From contig OY969779.1 in assembly GCA_963703015.1 (NCBI GenBank), positions 496,001 through 560,000 of the forward strand: DNA of 64,000 bases, read 5' to 3'. Source of the stretch: Methanobacterium_B sp963703015 (GTDB taxonomy: Archaea > Methanobacteriota > Methanobacteria > Methanobacteriales > Methanobacteriaceae). Shown piece after piece: positions 51,872 through 61,544 of this stretch (position 1 is its first letter; every line of letters starts with the position of its first letter). The translations under genes were made by a program, and so were the position numbers. The notes below the pieces were generated by a model. The model made no database searches. It saw only the letters and a program-made list of their open reading frames with translations, and was not told the DNA's origin.

Positions 51872-52309
51872 TTAAATGAACAATGTGATCTTGGAGTTCC
51901 TTGCTTCTTGAACATAGGTTCCAACAGCCCCATATTCATCTATCAGCTCTTGATTAAGGTCGTCCTTTGAAATTCCCATTATTTCCATGGTCATTTCACA
52001 GGCAATGACTTTACCTCCAAGTTCTTTAAAATCTTTTATTAAACGTTCAAGGGAAGCTACATTGGCTTTTTTCATCCTGCCCTTAATCATCCATTTGCCC
52101 AGACCAAGGAAATGCATCTTAGATAGAGGTCCTTTATCTAATCCTCCCTTTTGAAGCCTTTGTAAACCCCAAAAAGTGAAAAATAATGATGCTTCCATTC
52201 CCATGGACAGGGCTCCGTTTGATACTATAAGTGCACTGTAAATTTTGTCCATATCTCCACTGTGAACAATTATTGTCGATTTATCGACCTTACTGGTTTC
52301 ATCAACCAT
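51872..52309 (-). CDS. DsrE/DsrF-like sulfur relay protein
   Basis: A 145-residue alpha/beta protein with the DsrE-like opening (TIIVHSGDMDKIYSALIVSN) and a conserved-position Cys in KVIACEMTMEIMGI near residue 103. Such proteins carry persulfide sulfur, often with TusA. The TusA gene lies directly upstream, 8 bases away, so the two are co-transcribed. The start ATG has AGGTGATTTT from the end of the spacer. Confidence 0.75.
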   Translation of the reverse strand: MVDETSKVDKSTIIVHSGDMDKIYSALIVSNGALSMGMEASLFFTFWGLQRLQKGGLDKGPLSKMHFLGLGKWMIKGRMKKANVASLERLIKDFKELGGKVIACEMTMEIMGISKDDLNQELIDEYGAVGTYVQEARNSKITLFI

Positions 52310-52317
52310 AAAATCAC

Positions 52318-52539
52318 CTATTTGCGAATTTTAATTTTCCAGACACCGTTTGTTTCTTGGATGTCCACAATTTCTGATCCCAATGCCTCAACTGCCATTG
52401 GAATTTCCTTCTTAGATGCTGGATGGGTTCCCTCCACCTCTATTATTTCTCCTTCAGAAGCATTTCTGATGGCTTTTCTCATTTCCACAAGAGGTACAGG
52501 ACATGTTTCTCCTTTAACATCTATTTTGACTTCGGCCAT
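52318..52539 (-). CDS. tusA: TusA family sulfur carrier
   Basis: A 73-residue protein with CPxP (Cys13 in GETCPVPLVEMRKAI) at the expected place and the beta-alpha-beta-beta fold ending VWKIKIRK. The cysteine carries sulfur for transfer, here presumably exchanged with the DsrE-like partner and the NifS-like protein. ATG 52539 follows GGGGTGATTTA. Confidence 0.9.
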   Translation of the reverse strand: MAEVKIDVKGETCPVPLVEMRKAIRNASEGEIIEVEGTHPASKKEIPMAVEALGSEIVDIQETNGVWKIKIRK

Positions 52540-52668
52540 TAAATCACCCCGTATTTTTTTGCCTAAACTCGCCAAATTTAATATTATATTTGTTGTTGAA
52601 ATAACATGAAATTTCTGATCTTAAGATTTCCAATTTGTTATCACCCCTACAATACAAGCATTAAAAAT

Positions 52669-52688
52669 AATATAACAATTGTTATATT
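52669..52688. promoter_or_regulatory. 20-bp perfect palindrome in divergent region
   Basis: AATATAACAATTGTTATATT is an exact 20-base palindrome between the leftward sulfur genes and the rightward cyclase gene. Its position suggests an operator for one or both directions. The surrounding sequence is AT-rich and otherwise featureless. Confidence 0.6.
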
Positions 52689-52767
52689 TATTGGTTTGGA
52701 TCATGATAACTAAAAATTGTAACTTATTTACATCTATAAACAAAAAGTTTAAACTCGGTGATAATGA

Positions 52768-53448
52768 ATGAAAACTGTAATTTTATCCTACCCAATAGAA
52801 AACAACTCTCCACATTACATAGGTACCACAGAACCATCTTTAGAACCCTTAACCCAAATAAGAAATGGAGATGATTACAACACCTACAAGATTACCGTTG
52901 GAAATCACAGCGGAACCCACATCGATGCACCAAAACATTTCGTTGACACTGGAAAATCCATAGCAGATTACAGTCCAGAAGAATTAAGATTTAAAAATCC
53001 CATTGTACTCAACTGCCCAAAAAAACCCTACGAACTCATAGAGATCACAGATATTCAAGATGCAGACCTTGATAAATGTGAATGTCTGCTGTTAAAAACA
53101 GGGTTTGGAAAATTAAGAGAAACAAATCTTCAAAAATATCTGACTAAAGGTCCAGGAATAGCAGTCGAAACAGTTGCCTGGATCAGGGAAAACCATACAC
53201 AAATCCGCTGCCTTGGAATAGATACCATATCTATGTCAAGATATGAGGATGCTGAAAATGCAAAACAAACCCATATCACAGGCTTTAAAACCAATCCAAA
53301 CTATGGAGAACCCCTACTATTTATTGAAGACATGAACCTCAACATGGATGAAGAACTAACACTAGATGAAGTGATGGTGATTCCTTGGCAGATCAAAGGA
53401 GTAGACAGCGCACCATGTACTGTGATTGGTTTTATCAATAAAATTTAG
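52768..53448 (+). CDS. Cyclase/kynurenine formamidase-like hydrolase
   Basis: A 226-residue metal hydrolase of the cyclase family (PF04199 type): HSGTHIDAPKHF with His47, His51, Asp53 and His57 forms the metal site. The remaining pattern fits the family, including a late IPWQIKGVDSAP. Members open formylkynurenine or related amides; the substrate here is unknown. It starts the rightward side of the palindrome region. Confidence 0.85.
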   Translation: MKTVILSYPIENNSPHYIGTTEPSLEPLTQIRNGDDYNTYKITVGNHSGTHIDAPKHFVDTGKSIADYSPEELRFKNPIVLNCPKKPYELIEITDIQDADLDKCECLLLKTGFGKLRETNLQKYLTKGPGIAVETVAWIRENHTQIRCLGIDTISMSRYEDAENAKQTHITGFKTNPNYGEPLLFIEDMNLNMDEELTLDEVMVIPWQIKGVDSAPCTVIGFINKI

Positions 53449-53504
53449 TCCCATATGATGCAAAACATTGTATAAAAACGCTCTAAACTTCTATAAAAAA
53501 AAAT

Positions 53505-54941
53505 TTAAAGGTTTTTCCAACGGTTATAAGCAATGTTTAAAAGTGTTATAAATTCATTGGTTGCTTTTTGATTACCTAGTGCATTGGGGTGGTCATCTCC
53601 ATTATGGTACGGAGATGTGCCATCATAATCAGATGCATAGACATGTTGAATTACTCCATTGTAGTATCTGTGATGGGAGTTAGTTTCTGATAGTGTACCA
53701 TAAAAATCATAGACAAACACATTTTTACCTGTGTAGCCTTTTAACCATCCATCTTTATCAACTAACCAGTTGCATAGGTCTTTGGTTAATTTGTAACTAC
53801 TTACATGTGTTTCTCCAGGTGGGGTTATGAGTACGAATAATTTGTTTGGATGTGCTGCAAAATATGTTTTCAGACTGTTGTAGATGGCTTTTTCATCATT
53901 AATACTGGAACCTACTTCACTGTTTGGGAAACAGGATTTAAACATGATGATCTCGTTTTCTCCCCCAGGATTACTGATGGTATTAGTGTAGGCTGAGTGG
54001 TAATTGTTTTGATATACATGGGACATCTTTCGATCATTAAACCATTCAGGCCAGTTCACGGTATCTGTACGGTCGCCCAAATTATCACCATCTTCAGCAC
54101 TCCATCCATAGTCAGTTTCTGTGACGTAGTAGTTGTTGCGGTTAAGTGCTGTCCCTAAATTTCCATTACCATTTGATAACCAATTACCCCCACTTGAATG
54201 ATGAATGAAACAGATTTTTACTCTAGATAATGGATGATTAGTGTTTAAACCAGAAGATGTCACAAAAAATGAGCTGTAAGAGTATACTCCGTTTCCAGAT
54301 AGATCTTTTAAACTGTTTGTATGGATCGTGAGGAAATATTTGGTGCCTTTTGAAAGAGACTGGGGTTTTATAAATAAAGAATTTCCTTTAATGATTTTAC
54401 TGAAGGACACATGTAAACCATTTGATTTAACTAATTCAATAGGGTTATTTCCAAATTTAATTGCCTCATTAAATTTTAGACATATTATTTTGTTCAAATT
54501 CACATTAAATGCGTTTTTTGCAGGATCAATAGATTTTAATTTAGGTCATGTACTGTTTGTTGTAAAACATGATGTGAATGGAGCGAGTTTATTTCCTGAA
54601 AGATCTTTAACACAACCCGTGTGTAAGATCAACACATATTTAACCCCTCTAGAAAGGTTTGAGGTTGGTTTGATTGTCAAAGTATTTCCACTTATAATCT
54701 TTTTAAATTGAACAGACGTTCCCTTACTGTTTTTAAGCGTTAAATAATTTGTTCCTGCTTTAACAGGTTCTGTGAATTTTATGGTGAGACTATGATAGGT
54801 TGGCACATTAACAGAGTTGTATGGGGGATTGATGCTTTTAACCTTTGGCTGAATAGTATCCGACGCACTTACACTTGAAACTGTTCCAATTATTAAAAAA
54901 ATAAAAATTAAGGCTGCAAAAGCTATAAACTGTTTTTTCAA
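53505..54941 (-). pseudogene. Secreted Ig-like/SGNH-type protein gene split by in-frame TGA
   Basis: TTG 54941, behind GGGGGGAAG, starts a protein with a signal peptide and a Big_5-type Ig-like domain ending TTNST, then TGA at 54546-54548. The same frame continues immediately with PKLKSIDPAKNAF, a second Ig-like domain, and then a SGNH hydrolase-like domain (FIHHSSGGNWL, FKSCFPNSE, DDHPNALGNQ). The downstream part could restart at GTG 54503, giving 332 residues, but that lacks a ribosome binding site. One CGA-to-TGA or TGG-to-TGA change explains the split. Confidence 0.75.
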
Positions 54942-55221
54942 ATTACTTCCCCCCTTGAATAACGAATGTAAAACCTTATCCAAATTCCATTGTAATTTTT
55001 ATTTACACAGATGTATAAATTTTATGTGAATATTATTTAATAAAATAATTAAGGCACATCGGAAATCGATTCAAAAATCGTATTATAAATAGAGCAATTA
55101 GCCTCCATAAATTGATATTCAAAGATAATTTTTGATTTCACAAAAATTCACTGCGAAACAATTTTGCATTTCAAATTAATTTCGGAAATAGTAAATAATA
55201 TAATTCAAAAAAAATGATGTA

Positions 55222-56010
55222 ATGAAAAAAATTCTAGCAATTATCGGTTTTATTCTCATTGTATGTTCTTGTTTTATCTACATTTTTACTAAAAGCGGAA
55301 ATTATATTTTAGCCCTAATTTTGTCAGTTCTAATTGGTACATTGGTGCTGGTTATGGTGTATACAATTTCAGTCCTGAAAAACGCATCAATAAGCAATTA
55401 TTATGAACGTGTCATGATCTACCTATTCCTAATTGCCTTTATTTTTGTCATAATATTAACCACAGGACTGGGAATGACATGGATTCCATCCTACTTCAAT
55501 TCAGTCTACTTGTTACTGGGTTCCATGATGGTGGCAGCAATAGGATTTTATCTAAACAGTCGTTTAGAAAGGGATCGGGAATCTAGAAAAGTTAAAAGAA
55601 TAATTTACATCGTTAACGATACCATCAAAACCAATCAAAATCATGCTGAAGTGTTATTGTCAGAGGGTTGGGAATCTACAAAAACAGACAACTTGAACAG
55701 CGGTTTCTGGCCGATATTCATGAGTAACATTATTGATTTTGATATTGACCCACAATTTGTCAGGGATTTGATCGAAATTAAAGAATTGACCTACCATATC
55801 AATGAACTAATAAAGGGAAGAAATGAATATCTTAGCACATTGTACGTGAACATAACACCTGAAATAGATCTATTTGAGGGATATGAAGACACTAATCAAT
55901 TAATACGGCTTAAACTACTAAATAAGGATTTATCCACAGAAGTAGAACAATTGATCCATGATTCAAAAGAGTACCTAAACAAGTACCATGAATTCATGGA
56001 CTTCAACTGA
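55222..56010 (+). CDS. Membrane protein, unknown
   Basis: A 262-residue protein with four membrane helices in its first half (about 3-22, 29-50, 67-87 and 95-115) and a soluble, charged, helical second half with no cysteines or motifs. Not recognised. It starts shortly after AT-rich DNA and has no partner gene nearby. Confidence 0.6.
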   Translation: MKKILAIIGFILIVCSCFIYIFTKSGNYILALILSVLIGTLVLVMVYTISVLKNASISNYYERVMIYLFLIAFIFVIILTTGLGMTWIPSYFNSVYLLLGSMMVAAIGFYLNSRLERDRESRKVKRIIYIVNDTIKTNQNHAEVLLSEGWESTKTDNLNSGFWPIFMSNIIDFDIDPQFVRDLIEIKELTYHINELIKGRNEYLSTLYVNITPEIDLFEGYEDTNQLIRLKLLNKDLSTEVEQLIHDSKEYLNKYHEFMDFN

Positions 56011-56084
56011 TTTAAATAAAAAAAAGGAGCTATTACTCAGTTAGAAGTGAATTAAATTATTAAAATTAGTATTTTAGGTTTAAA

Positions 56085-56159
56085 TGCTCCGACCGGGATT
56101 CGAACCCGAGTCTTCGCCTCGAGAGGGCGAAATGATTGGCCGGACTACACTATCGGAGC
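56085..56159 (-). tRNA. tRNA-Glu (anticodon CTC)
   Basis: A 75-nt cloverleaf: acceptor GCTCCGA/TCGGAGC plus discriminator A; anticodon stem closing loop CTCTCGA, anticodon CTC for GAG; T arm CGGGTTCGAATCCCG. The D loop contains GTCCGG. No intron is present. Confidence 0.9.
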
Positions 56160-56259
56160 AACTGTACTTATTAAGTTGTTTCATCGGCAACTTATAAGCT
56201 TTGCGGATAAATAATTTGATCAACAAAAACATGAACTTAATTTTTAGGAGAAACTGAAA

Positions 56260-56442
56260 TTGGAAAACAGAGGCGTGAATGTTATTAAAGGTTTTATTCT
56301 TATAATTGTAGCTCTTTGGACTTTACTTGTGTTAGGCTTCTTTGCCATGGTTGGTTATTCATGGTATGGAATACCTGGTGCTGTGGCTATAGATCTTGTT
56401 TTAATTATTGGTACGGTGTTTATGTTATGGATTTTTAAGTGA
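56260..56442 (+). CDS. Small two-helix membrane protein
   Basis: A 60-residue protein that is nearly all hydrophobic, with two membrane helices (about 9-29 and 37-58). TTG 56260 follows AGGAGAAACTGAAA. Function unknown. Confidence 0.55.
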   Translation: MENRGVNVIKGFILIIVALWTLLVLGFFAMVGYSWYGIPGAVAIDLVLIIGTVFMLWIFK

Positions 56443-56559
56443 TAAATTTAGATATGAAGGAGAATATAAATTAGTATATTATTTTGTATATCTGGGACAT
56501 GTTTGCACTCTTGATTGTTTTGTAAACTATCGGGTTTTATGGTTGGAGGGGTTTGAGTT

Positions 56560-57882
56560 ATGGGGAAACAACTGGAGGATCTTGGTGAGAGATCTCGATT
56601 TTTAAGAATTTTATGGACTGATAATGCTAACATGATACGTTCTAAGGCTCTTCGTTTGAAAGTTGATGATGATGTTTCAGAAGCTGTGGTTGGAATATCC
56701 CGTGCCCAACAAGGAGTTCCTGTGGTCTATGACAGTGTTGTTCCAGGTGCCCCATTGGATCCTGTTGGGGAGGTTTACCTGCGGGCAGACAACTTAACAA
56801 CCAGGAAATTACCCTATGCTCCTGGAAATTCCTTGGCAATTGGAGATATGTACGTGGATGGAAGTCCGTGGGAATTTTGTCCTAGGAACTATCTAAAAAA
56901 GATTTTAAAACTGGCAGATGAGGAAGGGCTTAAAATAAAAGCCTCGTTTGAAAACGAATTTTACCTTTTAAACAAGGATGATCCATTGAAATGTCAAGAA
57001 AATACAGCTTTTGCTTCCACCAATTCCATGAATTTGAACAATGATGTTATCATGGAAATTGCAGATGATCTTGAAGCACAGGGCCTTTCTGTGGAACAGT
57101 ACTATCCAGAATCTGGTCCCTGTCAACATGAACTTACTGTACACTACGATGATGCAATGAAGGCTGCTGACAACCAGATCATTTTCAGAGAAACTGTACG
57201 TGCAGTGGCATTAAAACATGAGAATGTGGCATCATTTTTACCCAAACTATTCGCTGATCATGCTGGAAGTGGCTGTCATATTCATCTGAGTCTCTGGAGA
57301 GATGGTGTAAACATTCTACATGATCCTGATGAAAAATTTGAACTGGGAAACACTGCTCATCATTTCATTGCAGGAATACTTGAACATTTAAGTTCTTTAA
57401 TGGCCATCACAACCCCTACACCCAATTCGTACAGGAGAATTCTTCCAAGTTCCTGGGCAGGAAAGTATGGTTGTTGGGGCTTTGATAACAGAGAAGCCAG
57501 CATAAGGGTAGTGAAGGAGCCTGATGGAACTATTAAACACTTTGAAATCAAAACTTCAGATGCCACATCTAACCCGTACCTTTCATTGGGATCCATTATT
57601 TGTGCGGGTTTAAACGGAATCCATGAGAAACTATCCTTACCAGAACCTGTTCAACTGGACCCTGCCAAGCTTGATGATAAGGAAAGATCGAAACTTAAAA
57701 TAAAAGATTTACCCTCTTGTGTTGATGATGCAATTAAATCCCTGTCCAACAATGAAGTGTTAATAAACTCCCTGGGAGATGGACTTTCAAAGGCATATAT
57801 CGCGGTTAAAACTGAAGAAAATAATTATTTAAAGAACTTAAGCCTTGAAGAAGAGGTTAAACTATTGTTAGATAAGTATTGA
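56560..57882 (+). CDS. Glutamine synthetase family protein
   Basis: A 440-residue protein of the GS fold: an N-terminal beta-grasp (LWTDNANMIRSKALR) and a C-terminal catalytic barrel with FENEFYLL (metal-binding glutamates), GSGCHIHLSLW (ATP/metal loop) and NREASIRVV (substrate Arg). It lacks a clear Tyr-adenylylation site and differs in its N-terminus from the main GlnA, so it may act on another amine, as gamma-glutamyl ligases do. The upstream tRNA-Glu is probably coincidental. Confidence 0.8.
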   Translation: MGKQLEDLGERSRFLRILWTDNANMIRSKALRLKVDDDVSEAVVGISRAQQGVPVVYDSVVPGAPLDPVGEVYLRADNLTTRKLPYAPGNSLAIGDMYVDGSPWEFCPRNYLKKILKLADEEGLKIKASFENEFYLLNKDDPLKCQENTAFASTNSMNLNNDVIMEIADDLEAQGLSVEQYYPESGPCQHELTVHYDDAMKAADNQIIFRETVRAVALKHENVASFLPKLFADHAGSGCHIHLSLWRDGVNILHDPDEKFELGNTAHHFIAGILEHLSSLMAITTPTPNSYRRILPSSWAGKYGCWGFDNREASIRVVKEPDGTIKHFEIKTSDATSNPYLSLGSIICAGLNGIHEKLSLPEPVQLDPAKLDDKERSKLKIKDLPSCVDDAIKSLSNNEVLINSLGDGLSKAYIAVKTEENNYLKNLSLEEEVKLLLDKY

Positions 57883-57976
57883 ATGTTGAGTCCATTGAAA
57901 TCTAAATATATTATTTTTATTTTTTTTGTAACTTTTGGCTGCAGTTAAATTTATATGATAACATCTATAATAATCA

Positions 57977-58000
57977 ATATATCGACATATATAGATATAT
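57977..58000. promoter_or_regulatory. ArsR-type operator candidate
   Basis: ATATATC (57977-57983) and GATATAT (57994-58000) form an inverted repeat with a 10-base spacer, itself ATAT-rich, about 28 bases before the arsM start. ArsR-family repressors bind such AT-rich inverted repeats. The ArsR gene is the second gene of this operon. Confidence 0.5.
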
Positions 58001-58027
58001 CAATTTAATATGATTAAAGGTGTTACA

Positions 58028-58786
58028 ATGGAAGCTAATGAAATAAAAGAACATATTAAAGATAGATATTCAAAAATAGCCATTAAAAAGTCCGATAATG
58101 GTTCATGTACTACATGCAGTGTTAATTCAGTGATTGAACAGGCCAAATCTGCAGGTTACTCAGTTGAAGATCTGAAAAGTATACCTGAAAACGCAATTTA
58201 TGGACTTGGATGCGGAAACCCAACAGCACTTGTAGAATTAAAAGAAGGTGATGTTGTTCTTGATCTGGGATCTGGTGGGGGAATTGATGTATTTCTCGCA
58301 GCAAACAAGGTCGGTAAATCTGGAAAAGTAATTGGAATAGATATGACCGAAGAAATGGTTCAAACTGCCACCAAAAATGCTTTAGAAGGCAAATATGAAA
58401 ATGTTGAGTTTAAATTAGGAGAAATAGAAGATTTACCCATTGAAACAGATTCAATTGACATCATAATAAGTAACTGTGTACTTAATTTAACTCCAAACAA
58501 GCTAGTTGCATATAAAGAAGCATTTAGGGTGCTGAAGCCCGGTGGTAAGATTTTAGTGTCTGATCTGGTAACAGAGGGAGAACTTCCCAAAGATATTAAG
58601 CAAAGCTTCCAAGCATGGTCAGAATGCACAGCTGGAGCTATTGAATTAGAAAAATACTTGAATACCATAAAAGAAGCTGGGTTCAGCAGTATTGAAATTG
58701 TTGAACAGCATTACTTCACAGATACCAATCTGGACGAAAGATTGGTTGGTAAAATAATCAGCATACAAGTTAAAGCTACGAAATAA
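58028..58786 (+). CDS. arsM: Arsenite methyltransferase
   Basis: A 252-residue class I methyltransferase with motif I VVLDLGSGGGIDVFLA and the three ArsM cysteines in GLGCGNP, SNCVLNL and SECTAGA. ArsM transfers methyl groups from SAM to trivalent arsenic. An additional N-terminal Cys pair (CTTC) is present. ATG 58028 is chosen since AAAGGTGTTACA precedes it. It opens the arsenic cluster. Confidence 0.9.
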   Translation: MEANEIKEHIKDRYSKIAIKKSDNGSCTTCSVNSVIEQAKSAGYSVEDLKSIPENAIYGLGCGNPTALVELKEGDVVLDLGSGGGIDVFLAANKVGKSGKVIGIDMTEEMVQTATKNALEGKYENVEFKLGEIEDLPIETDSIDIIISNCVLNLTPNKLVAYKEAFRVLKPGGKILVSDLVTEGELPKDIKQSFQAWSECTAGAIELEKYLNTIKEAGFSSIEIVEQHYFTDTNLDERLVGKIISIQVKATK

Positions 58787-58799
58787 CGGTGGAATATTG

Positions 58800-59159
58800 A
58801 TGAAAACCTGTCCAATTCCAGAAGATGGAAAACCTGATTCTGAGCAGATACTCAGAATGAAAGAAATATTAACATCCCTACCTGATGATAAGAAATTAGA
58901 AGCACATTCAAACAAACTTAAAGCATTATCCGATGCTACCCGGCTTAAAATTTTGTATTTATTGTCAGATAAGGAATTATGCGTTTGTGAAATAATTTAT
59001 GTCTTAAACAAGCCACAATCTAGTATTTCACATCATTTAAACATACTAAAAAATTCAGGATTCATTACCGGACGTAAAGAAGGGGTTTGGATCCATTATA
59101 AACTTACAGATCCTAAAATTACAGATTTAGTCAGTGAATTAATAGCTAAAATTGAATAG
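58800..59159 (+). CDS. arsR: ArsR/SmtB family metalloregulator
   Basis: A 119-residue winged-helix repressor: LSDATRLKILYLL, then the metal-sensing ELCVCEI with Cys61 and Cys63, then the recognition helix SSISHHLNILKNSGF. CxC in this helix is the arsenic site of ArsR. It follows arsM by 13 bases and probably represses the cluster through the inverted repeat at 57977-58000. Confidence 0.9.
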   Translation: MKTCPIPEDGKPDSEQILRMKEILTSLPDDKKLEAHSNKLKALSDATRLKILYLLSDKELCVCEIIYVLNKPQSSISHHLNILKNSGFITGRKEGVWIHYKLTDPKITDLVSELIAKIE

Positions 59160-59168
59160 GTGATACCA

Positions 59169-59543
59169 ATGGAGAAGAAGAAATATGCTCTTGCCCCGTG
59201 TAGTGGAATGAGCCCATATGGTTTAATAACAAGGGCTGCATGTAGTGATGTTGTCCAGGAACGTGACGATCTAATATCCATTTGTATGGGTGCAACATCT
59301 GCAGATAGGGAAGGATTTAGAAAATTAATCAAAAAATATCCTATTATTGCCGTTAATGGTTGTGAAGGAGCTTGTGTTGATAAAATCCTAATACAAAAGG
59401 GCGTGAGGGTTTCAAAGGCAGTTAATGTCCAGGAAAAATTAAATTCAGTTAATTTAAAGCCAACTGACCCTGTAAGACTTGATGAATATGGTGAAAAATG
59501 CGTTGAACTAATGAAACAGAAAATTACGAAGCTCATAGATTAA
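59169..59543 (+). CDS. DGC-domain cysteine protein in arsenic cluster
   Basis: A 124-residue protein with the pattern of the DGC family (PF08859-like, putative zinc-binding): APCSGMSPYGLITRAACSD, then MGATSADREGF and VNGCEGACVDKIL, holding cysteines at conserved spots. Role in arsenic handling is not established. ATG 59169 follows TAGGTGATACCA. It lies between arsR and arsC. Confidence 0.7.
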   Translation: MEKKKYALAPCSGMSPYGLITRAACSDVVQERDDLISICMGATSADREGFRKLIKKYPIIAVNGCEGACVDKILIQKGVRVSKAVNVQEKLNSVNLKPTDPVRLDEYGEKCVELMKQKITKLID

Positions 59544-59597
59544 ATTAATATCCTTTGTGACTGGAAATATAAATTTCAACAGATTAAAGTGAGTTAA

Positions 59598-60062
59598 ATG
59601 GTCAAAAAAAGAGTTTTATTCATGTGTATCCATAATGCGGCCAGATCACAAATGGCAGAAGGATTGTTCAGGCATTCTTATGGTGATAGTTTTGATGTTT
59701 ACAGTGCTGGAAGTGAACCACAAAGGGTAGATCCCTTGGCAATAAAATGTATGGATGAAATTGGAATTGATATTTCGAATCAAAGATCTAAAAGTTTAGG
59801 GGAATTTAAGGACCAAAGTTTTGATTACGTCATTACTGTTTGTGGAAATAAATATAATGCTTGTCCTGTCTTTGAAGGGGGTAAAAAATACTTCAAACAA
59901 GAGTTTGAAGATCCATCTAGTTGTGAGGGGACTGAAGAAGAAAAATTGGAGTTATTTAATAAGTTAAGGAATGAATTGAAATTTTGGCTTGAAGATTTGT
60001 ACTTTTCATACATTTTAGAAGAAAGACAGTTAAGTGAAGAAGAATTTGAGGGTTGTTGCTAG
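59598..60062 (+). CDS. arsC: Thioredoxin-coupled arsenate reductase
   Basis: A 154-residue low-molecular-weight phosphatase-fold protein. The P-loop is CIHNAARS (Cys10 to Arg16, C-x5-R), and TVCGNKYNACP gives Cys82 and Cys89, the redox pair of Bacillus/Staphylococcus-type ArsC. It reduces arsenate to arsenite using thioredoxin. A C-terminal GCC follows. Confidence 0.9.
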   Translation: MVKKRVLFMCIHNAARSQMAEGLFRHSYGDSFDVYSAGSEPQRVDPLAIKCMDEIGIDISNQRSKSLGEFKDQSFDYVITVCGNKYNACPVFEGGKKYFKQEFEDPSSCEGTEEEKLELFNKLRNELKFWLEDLYFSYILEERQLSEEEFEGCC

Positions 60063-60092
60063 TTTTTTTAAAAAATTTCATAGGTGATATAA

Positions 60093-61497
60093 TTGACAAT
60101 GAAGAATAAATGTGGATGCGAAGAAGAATCTAATCGAAATGATGAAGAAAATTTAATACATGAGGCAGGATGTGGATGTGGAGAAACCACTAATACTGAC
60201 CAAACAAATGAGGAATGTGGATGTAAAGAAACCACTAATACTGACCAAACTAATGAGGAATGTGGATGTGGAGAAACCACCAAACCAAACCCCACTGATG
60301 AAGGATGTGGATGTGGAGATGAACATGTTGAATCACATGAAGAAGGTGGTTGCTGTGGAGATATTGAGATACCAGATCTATCACGCAAAGAAAATCCTGT
60401 AAATCCAAAATTTCTCGCAAAACCTAATTTTTTCAAAGAATTCGAAGATTATGTACATTCATTAGGGATTAAGGATATTAGGATACACTTTACTTACATC
60501 TGACCTGCTCATCAAAGATAAATTCATTCAATATCCATTTACAATTGTTTTTACTACGGAAATGGATAGTGAAATCCTTGAAACACCTCCTGGTGATGAT
60601 GCAAAGGATCTAAATGATACTGCATATGTAAAGGCACTTATTTTAACTACCAAAATCTCAGATTATCTTAGGAATGAAGGTTATGGCACAGAAATTGTTG
60701 ATCCAATGAATAGTAAGGTTAACCTATCATTACTGGGTCAAAAGGCAGGTTTAGGCCATATTGGAACTAGTGGTCTTTTAATAACCCCTGAACTTGGCCC
60801 TAGATTGAAGGTTTCTGCAATATTTGTGAGTATTGCCAATTTACCTGTAAAAGAAAACACTGAACATGTATGGATACCAGAATACTGTGAAATATGCGGC
60901 AAATGTGTTAAAGCTTGCCCTGAAAAAGCATTGGTAGAAGTAGATTCCTGTTGTGGTAGTGAAGTTGAACTTGTAAAAAAGAGCTGTATAGGATGTAATC
61001 AAGGCTGTACTTACTGCATAGAGGCATGTCCATTTGAAGAAGATGGTTATGAACATGTGAAAAATAAATTTGATAAAATAAAAGCCAAATTAAAAGAAAA
61101 ACAAGCTAACTACTTCGATGTTAAATTGTGGAACAACTGGGTTAACGAGAACGCAGAACTGTTTAAAGACTTAGTTAACGATTTTTCCATGGCAATAGCA
61201 GTTGCTGAAAATGAAGATATGCTCCTCATAAACAGAACTGATAATGTTTTAAAAGTGGATTTAAAACCCCTCATAGAATTAGAAAATTGTAATGCTGATC
61301 TACTTTTTGTAATGGATGAAAGAACAGTAGAAGAATTGTTGAAAGACTTTACAACAGTTAAATTAGCAGAATTACTCTCTTCTAAAGAAATAGATGTTTA
61401 CGGACTTAACGATCAATTAGAACTTAATAATAAAGGATATATTGTCTTTTTAAATAAGTTAGGTCTTAGTCTGGGTGATGGATGCTGTTGTAGTTAA
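60093..61497 (+). pseudogene. Cys-repeat, QueG-like [4Fe-4S] protein gene with frameshift
   Basis: The first frame (60093-60503) carries Cys-rich 15-residue repeats followed by PKFLAKPNFFKEFEDYVHSL and GIKDI. The expected continuation, GYTLLTSDLLIKDKFIQYPF, lies one base further on in the frame that ends at 61497; the shift falls at about 60477-60481. The rest has IGTSGLLITPELGPR, and two ferredoxin motifs (CEICGKCVKACP and CIGCNQGCTYCIEACP), as in QueG/reductase-like proteins. An extra base, a sequencing error or recoding explains the break. The C-terminus ends GCCCS. Confidence 0.75.
60165..60299 (+). repeat. Three 45-bp tandem repeats coding CGC units
   Basis: Three near-identical units encode GCGCGETTNTDQTNE-like peptides, the third diverged, and a fourth CGCG half-unit follows. 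Each supplies a CxC pair, so the tract makes a flexible metal-binding arm. Confidence 0.75.
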
Positions 61498-61544
61498 ATC
61501 CAATTTAATGATTTATGTATAAAATAATAGTTTTGGGATAGTTC

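Noticed and set aside
54546..54548. TGA as a selenocysteine codon
   Set aside because: No selenoprotein family matches this Ig-like linker, and Methanobacteriales are not known to use selenocysteine.
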